A stretch of DNA of 64,000 bases from Agriterribacter humi. GTDB lineage: Bacteria > Bacteroidota > Bacteroidia > Chitinophagales > Chitinophagaceae. Numbering within the stretch: position 1 is the first letter of the stretch; the number at the start of each line of letters is the position of its first letter. The notes below the pieces were generated by a model, which had not been told where the DNA came from, ran no database searches, and saw nothing but the letters and a program-made list of their open reading frames with translations. This document shows, piece after piece, positions 60,025 to 64,000 of the stretch. Location of the stretch: NCBI RefSeq assembly GCF_009192765.1, contig NZ_VOHQ01000003.1, positions 496,001 through 560,000 of the forward strand, given 5' to 3'. A program made the translations under genes and the position numbers.

Positions 60025-62049
60025 ATGTTACGTTGTCTGTTCCTTTTATCGTCTTTATTTCTACAAAAAAATCTTTGTTATGCGCAACCAGTCATTTCTA
60101 TTACCCGGGATAAAGAAATTGTGAATATCGGTGAGCAAATTCTCCTTTTGACGGATACATCTGGCGTACTTACTTTTAATGAAGTTTCATCGGAAGCATA
60201 TCGAAATAAATTTATTCCGGGTACACAAAAATACCTTAAGCCCGGACCCCATATTTTTCCTCTGTGGTGCCGTTTTAACATACACAGCCCTACAAACCAA
60301 AAATTCGTAGTCTTTTTTTATCATGCAGAAAGAGCGGATCTTTATTCTATAAAAAATAACGAGGCATCACATAAAACTTTATCGCTTCAGCTACCTTTTC
60401 ATCAAAGAGATTTTTCCTCAAATAAAACTGCTTTTTTATTAGATGTTCCCAAAGATAGTGTTCAAAGTTATTACCTGCGATTAAAAATGAGTAGCGGTGC
60501 TGGATTTCCGCTAATGATATACACAGTAAGTACCTGGATTGAGAAGGAACATGTAAACTCAATTATGGAAGGTGCCTACATTGGCTGTATGGTTATTATG
60601 ATTCTGTATAATTTTTTTATTTATCTTACTATAAGAGACAAATCTTACCTTTTTTACATATTGTATGTTGCTTTTATGACATTGACAAACATGTATCTAA
60701 AAGGTTTAGCATTCGAATTTCTATGGAATACTGCTCCGGCTCTAAATGATTTTGTAAATCTTGCCGCATGTTTCTCGGGTATTTTTGCGATCCTATTCAC
60801 TGCATCATTTCTACGCATTTCTCAATTTGCCCGCTTTTTGCGACCTGTTTTTTATGGGATTATTGGATGTTATTTTATTACAATAATCTTCATTACATTT
60901 CAAAAGACGTTTATCGGATTTATTTTAACAGAGTGGGTATCATTTATAATGTCTATTACTCTTTTCGTCGCAGGACTAATCGTTTACAAAAAAGGCTATA
61001 AGCCTGCTATGTATTATCTTGTCGCGTGGACATCGCTACTGATATGCATAATCATTTTTGTTCTTAAGGAATATAATATATTGCCGTATAACAATTTTAC
61101 TGCAAATGCATTACTAGTCGGGTCTACAGTAGAAACAATGTTGCTGTCGCTTGCATTGGCTAACAGAATAAGCGATTATAAAAAAGAAAAAGAAAAAGCA
61201 CAGTTGGAAGCTCTCGTATCATTAGAGGAAAATCGTAAATTGATTGTAGATCAAAATGTTTTACTTGAAAAAAAAGTGGAGGAACGCACGGCCCAGTTAA
61301 CGAGAAGTAATGATAAATTGACAAAATCCTTTAAACAATTAAAGTATATGCAATCTCAGGTTCTAAAATCTCAAACGGAAAAACTAAAGATCAATTATCA
61401 TAAAAAGCTATTGGAATTTGAGGCAAAGGCGCTTCGTGCACAAATGAATCCTCATTTTATTTTCAATTGCCTTAACTCAATCAAAGCTTTGATCCAGGAA
61501 AATGAAAATGAGAAATCGGTTGTTTATCTCACTACCTTCTCAAAGCTTATCCGCACTTTATTCAATAATGCAGCTAAAAGGGAAATCTCATTACATGACG
61601 AAATTGAAACCTGCAAACTCTATCTCCAATTGGAAGGAATGCGGTTTGGCGAAAAGCTCTCATATACAGTGGTTATTGATGACAATGTTGACCTGAAATC
61701 AATTGATGTTCCTGCGCTGATCATTCAGCCCTTTATTGAAAATGCTATCTGGCATGGCATTGTACCCACGGAGAAAGGCGGTACTGTGCAACTGAAGTTG
61801 ATAAAGAAAAATGGAACGGTCAAGATTATGATAGAGGATAATGGTATTGGCAGAGTGGCGTCACAGCAAAATAAATCCGTAAGTGGCCCGACTCATCAGT
61901 CAAAAGGAGTAAACCTTACCCAGTCCCGCTTAGAACTGGATAATCTATTGAGGCAACGGAAAGCCAAACTGGAAATCATTGACAAAATGGATGAAAAAGG
62001 GATGGCTAAAGGTACAACTGTCGTCATTACACTGGCGGAAGAGTCCTGA
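60025..62049 (+). CDS. 7TM sensor histidine kinase, LytS-type core
   Basis: A 674-aa membrane kinase. Signal peptide, then an extracytoplasmic 7TMR-DISMED2-type domain (residues about 25-175), seven membrane helices (about 185-390) of the 7TMR-DISM type, a coiled coil (about 390-460), and a His_kinase domain with ALRAQMNPHFIFNCLNSIKA (phosphoacceptor His), followed by HATPase with IQPFIENAIWHG and MIEDNGIGR. It should phosphorylate a LytTR regulator, encoded 1.2 kb downstream beyond an inverted barrel gene. The signal is unknown. Confidence 0.92.
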   Translation: MLRCLFLLSSLFLQKNLCYAQPVISITRDKEIVNIGEQILLLTDTSGVLTFNEVSSEAYRNKFIPGTQKYLKPGPHIFPLWCRFNIHSPTNQKFVVFFYHAERADLYSIKNNEASHKTLSLQLPFHQRDFSSNKTAFLLDVPKDSVQSYYLRLKMSSGAGFPLMIYTVSTWIEKEHVNSIMEGAYIGCMVIMILYNFFIYLTIRDKSYLFYILYVAFMTLTNMYLKGLAFEFLWNTAPALNDFVNLAACFSGIFAILFTASFLRISQFARFLRPVFYGIIGCYFITIIFITFQKTFIGFILTEWVSFIMSITLFVAGLIVYKKGYKPAMYYLVAWTSLLICIIIFVLKEYNILPYNNFTANALLVGSTVETMLLSLALANRISDYKKEKEKAQLEALVSLEENRKLIVDQNVLLEKKVEERTAQLTRSNDKLTKSFKQLKYMQSQVLKSQTEKLKINYHKKLLEFEAKALRAQMNPHFIFNCLNSIKALIQENENEKSVVYLTTFSKLIRTLFNNAAKREISLHDEIETCKLYLQLEGMRFGEKLSYTVVIDDNVDLKSIDVPALIIQPFIENAIWHGIVPTEKGGTVQLKLIKKNGTVKIMIEDNGIGRVASQQNKSVSGPTHQSKGVNLTQSRLELDNLLRQRKAKLEIIDKMDEKGMAKGTTVVITLAEES

Positions 62050-62148
62050 CCAGTCTTTCTTTTTAAGATCAATGGTTCCATTGCCTCTCCGGCTACGAAC
62101 AAGTATTCAATGCCGGATCGAAACTCAAACAGAGAATGTAACTAATAA

Positions 62149-62799
62149 CTATTTTTTCCCTTTCAACTTGTAGCCGACTTTAAAACCAAAGTAATTGCTT
62201 TTGATCGTACCATCATCAGAAGAACTTCCCGGTGCCAGGTTGGATAAACCCAGGTTATAATTAAGGGCTACCAGGAACCCACCCGGAGTTTCAATACCCG
62301 TAAGAAAGTTAACACCAAAATCCAGCGCTTTCAGGTCATGCTCATCGGGGTTATTGCCAAATTTATAACTATAGGCGGTGTTAACACCATTATCCTTTTC
62401 CTTTTCTTTACCAGACAGTGCATATGCAATGGATGGCCCAGCCCCTACAAAGAACCTTAGCTTTTGCATTTCCGGTTTATAAAGAAGATTAAGTGGAAGC
62501 TCAATATAATTAAGGGTGAGTTTGCTTTCATAACTCATATCATTTATTTCGTTTTTTGATCCTTTTTGCACATAATTCAAAGCCGGCTGAAAACTGAAAT
62601 TTTCTGCCAGGGCCACATCGGTAAATACACCGGCGGTAAAGCCAGTCTTACTGTCGCCGGATACAGAAATACTTTCTGCTTTGAGGCGCATATTAGCCAG
62701 CGATACACCGCCGGTGATCCCAAAGCTGGTTTTCTGGCAAAAAGCTGTTACCGACGAAGTACAATAAACTGCTATAAAAAATACTGATAAATTTCTCAT
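62149..62799 (-). CDS. Outer-membrane beta-barrel protein (porin family)
   Basis: A 216-aa protein with a signal peptide ending near TAFCQ and an eight-strand barrel of the OMP_b-brl type: FGITGGVSLANMRL, FTAGVFTDVALAENFSFQPA, YIELPLNLLYKPEMQKLRFF, VGAGPSIAYAL and the C-terminal NYFGFKVGYKLKGKK. It lies inverted between the kinase and regulator genes and shares a promoter region with the regulator, so it is a likely target of the system. Confidence 0.9.
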   Translation of the reverse strand: MRNLSVFFIAVYCTSSVTAFCQKTSFGITGGVSLANMRLKAESISVSGDSKTGFTAGVFTDVALAENFSFQPALNYVQKGSKNEINDMSYESKLTLNYIELPLNLLYKPEMQKLRFFVGAGPSIAYALSGKEKEKDNGVNTAYSYKFGNNPDEHDLKALDFGVNFLTGIETPGGFLVALNYNLGLSNLAPGSSSDDGTIKSNYFGFKVGYKLKGKK

Positions 62800-62976
62800 A
62801 CATTAAAGTTTTACGTTTAAATGCCTACTCCTATCGCTTTTCGGCAAAGGCGTCCCATTTTTTAAAGAGGTTATGGGATTCACTCTTCATATGCTTTGGA
62901 TAGTTCTGGTGTTACCTTCCTTCCCTGATATTTTAGCTAAATTATTTCGTGATGATGATAGTGGCAATGGTTACTT

Positions 62977-63007
62977 AACGTTTGTTTGTTTTGATTTGAC
63001 AGTTTAA
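62977..63007. promoter_or_regulatory. Candidate LytTR binding site (two direct repeats)
   Basis: AACGTTTGT (62977-62985) fits the known LytTR consensus [TA][AC][CA]GTTN[AG][TG] at all nine positions; ACAGTTTAA (62999-63007) fits at eight. Start-to-start spacing is 22 bp (two helical turns), as for AgrA/LytTR sites. It lies upstream of both the regulator and the barrel gene. Confidence 0.5.
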
Positions 63008-63038
63008 TTGTAATACTAACCAATGTGAACGGCGGCAA

Positions 63039-63046
63039 TATCTTTG
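63039..63046 (+). promoter_or_regulatory. -7 box TATCTTTG upstream of LytTR regulator
   Basis: TATCTTTG is an exact match to the Bacteroidota -7 consensus TAnnTTTG. No TTG lies at the expected -33 distance, but the candidate LytTR site ends 31 bp upstream, where an activator would sit. The start would be about 63053, leaving a leader of about 165 nt. Apart from this box and the LytTR-like site, the 417-bp gap 62800-63216 shows no gene. Confidence 0.35.
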
Positions 63047-63216
63047 GCATAATATCAAAAACCGTTAACCCGTTTCGGATAGTTATTAAGTCATTCTGAT
63101 CATCTGCCATACCATATGCTAAGATTCTGAAAACTGTTTTACATTTATAAACAAAATGGGATCCATGGAACCCCGTATAGCACATTACATGGATTCCTTT
63201 TTCAACGAGTATTAAA

Positions 63217-63960
63217 ATGATTAAAGCCATTATTCTGGATGATGAACAGCATTGTGTAAAATCATTGTTGAATGACCTGCAAAAAAGTTGCCCTTCTGTA
63301 GAAGTTATTGATACCTGTTATTCGGCAAAGGAGGGTATCATGTCCATAAAGAAAAATCATCCTGAGCTCGTTTTCCTTGATGTGGAAATGCCCTGGATGA
63401 ATGGTTTTGAAATGCTGGAGGTGCTTGGCGATGTGAATTTCTCCATCATCTTTACAACCGCACATGATGAGTTCGCTGCCAAAGCGTTCCGCATAAGCGC
63501 TGTTGATTACCTGTTAAAACCGATAGACGCCAATGATCTGAAAGCGGCTGTTAAAAAAGTCGAACAGAAATTGCAACAACCGGAAAATATTCATATTGAG
63601 AACCTGCTCCGGAATATTAAGATACCATCCGCACAACAAAAAATAGCGCTGCCTTATAGAGACGGATATGAATTTGTGGAGGTGGGACACATTATTTATT
63701 GCCAGGCAGAGGGGGCTTATACCAAAGTTTTTATTGATAACAGGAAATACATTTTGGTGTCGAAAACCCTGGGGGATATTGAAGAATTATTACCGGCTGA
63801 TCTGTTTCAGCGGATACATCATTCAACAGTGGTTAATCTTGGATTTATTACTCATTTTGTTCGTACCGATGGTGGCTATGTTAAACTACAAACAGGCGAA
63901 CAATTTCCTGTTTCTAAGTCGAAGAAAGATAGCCTGAAGGAGAGGTTGGGGCTGAAATAG
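63217..63960 (+). CDS. LytTR-family response regulator
   Basis: A 247-aa regulator. The receiver domain has AIILDDEQH, LVFLDVEMPWMNGFEML (phosphoacceptor Asp) and FRISAVDYLLKPIDANDLKA; the C-terminal LytTR DNA-binding domain has IALPYRDGYEFVEVGHIIYC and FQRIHHSTVVNLGFITHFV. Complete. The partner kinase is 1.2 kb upstream, and the barrel gene between them is transcribed away from it. Confidence 0.95.
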   Translation: MIKAIILDDEQHCVKSLLNDLQKSCPSVEVIDTCYSAKEGIMSIKKNHPELVFLDVEMPWMNGFEMLEVLGDVNFSIIFTTAHDEFAAKAFRISAVDYLLKPIDANDLKAAVKKVEQKLQQPENIHIENLLRNIKIPSAQQKIALPYRDGYEFVEVGHIIYCQAEGAYTKVFIDNRKYILVSKTLGDIEELLPADLFQRIHHSTVVNLGFITHFVRTDGGYVKLQTGEQFPVSKSKKDSLKERLGLK

Positions 63961-64000
63961 CGTTATGCTTCCTTCTCCTTTCTGCTCCCGGCATATAATT

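Noticed and set aside
62937-63230. 97-aa minus-strand open frame upstream of the LytTR regulator
   Set aside because: It covers the promoter region and overlaps the start of the regulator; its C-terminal His run looks like a chance frame.
1-64000. CRISPR arrays, insertion sequences, prophage or integrase genes
   Set aside because: No regularly spaced repeats, transposase or integrase-like frames were seen across the window.

Overview
This 64 kb window comes from a member of the Bacteroidota, most likely the Chitinophagaceae/Chitinophagales; the family is inferred from gene content and style, not proven. The evidence is the mutY-ssb-gldE-gldD gliding cluster, the HU / TPR / 31-aa AURKAIP1-like protein / RNase G cluster, a protein with a type IX secretion (T9SS) C-terminal domain, several Bacteroidota-specific families (DUF5916, DUF6122, DUF5995, DUF3109), TAnnTTTG-type promoter boxes, frequent TTG/GTG starts and few Shine-Dalgarno sequences. 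No rRNA, tRNA, CRISPR array, prophage or intact insertion sequence was seen.

Layout. 0-14.2 kb is a carbohydrate and nucleoside region: a Tat-type Gfo/Idh/MocA oxidoreductase cut by the left edge, a secreted beta-rich protein, a beta-propeller glycosidase-like protein, a GT4 glycosyltransferase, a nucleoside hydrolase lipoprotein, class I fructose-bisphosphatase, a ribose-type ABC importer (ATPase, permease, binding lipoprotein) with a zinc-ribbon-like DUF5946 gene inside it, a second Tat-type Gfo/Idh protein lacking the usual EKP lysine, and a lone DUF4393/Abi-alpha gene. 14.2-20.2 kb holds a TonB-dependent receptor and a YncE-phosphoesterase fusion. They lie between an intact DUF92 gene and a decayed same-strand copy of its 3' end.

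20.3-31 kb is mostly housekeeping: a DUF2975/HTH pair with a visible operator, DUF6122, ComEC, PurH, an EamA transporter, an SRPBCC protein, a polysaccharide deacetylase, LutB and a DUF3109 protein. 31-36.3 kb has a NarL-type two-component pair followed by a 1008-aa phospholipase C-like protein; a 24-bp repeat flanks the regulator gene and lies upstream of the phospholipase gene. 36.4-46.7 kb carries gldD/gldE/ssb/mutY on the minus strand, then HU/TPR/AURKAIP1-like/rng on the plus strand, a Ycf48-like lipoprotein and a DUF5916 outer-membrane protein.

47-64 kb contains a peroxiredoxin, a small secreted protein, hisS, a low-molecular-weight phosphatase, two serine hydrolases (one with a T9SS domain), DUF5995, a GH20 hexosaminidase, a frameshifted outer-membrane gene, two small secreted proteins, and a LytS/LytTR two-component locus interrupted by an inverted outer-membrane beta-barrel gene. 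A LytTR-like direct repeat sits in the promoter region shared by the barrel and regulator genes.

No complete new system is claimed. The strongest leads are the repeat-flanked regulator and signal-less phospholipase (31.1-36.3 kb), the LytTR locus with its candidate site (60-64 kb), the decayed DUF92 duplication with structured intergenic DNA (14.2-19.4 kb), and the operator overlapping the DUF2975/HTH promoter (20.3 kb).
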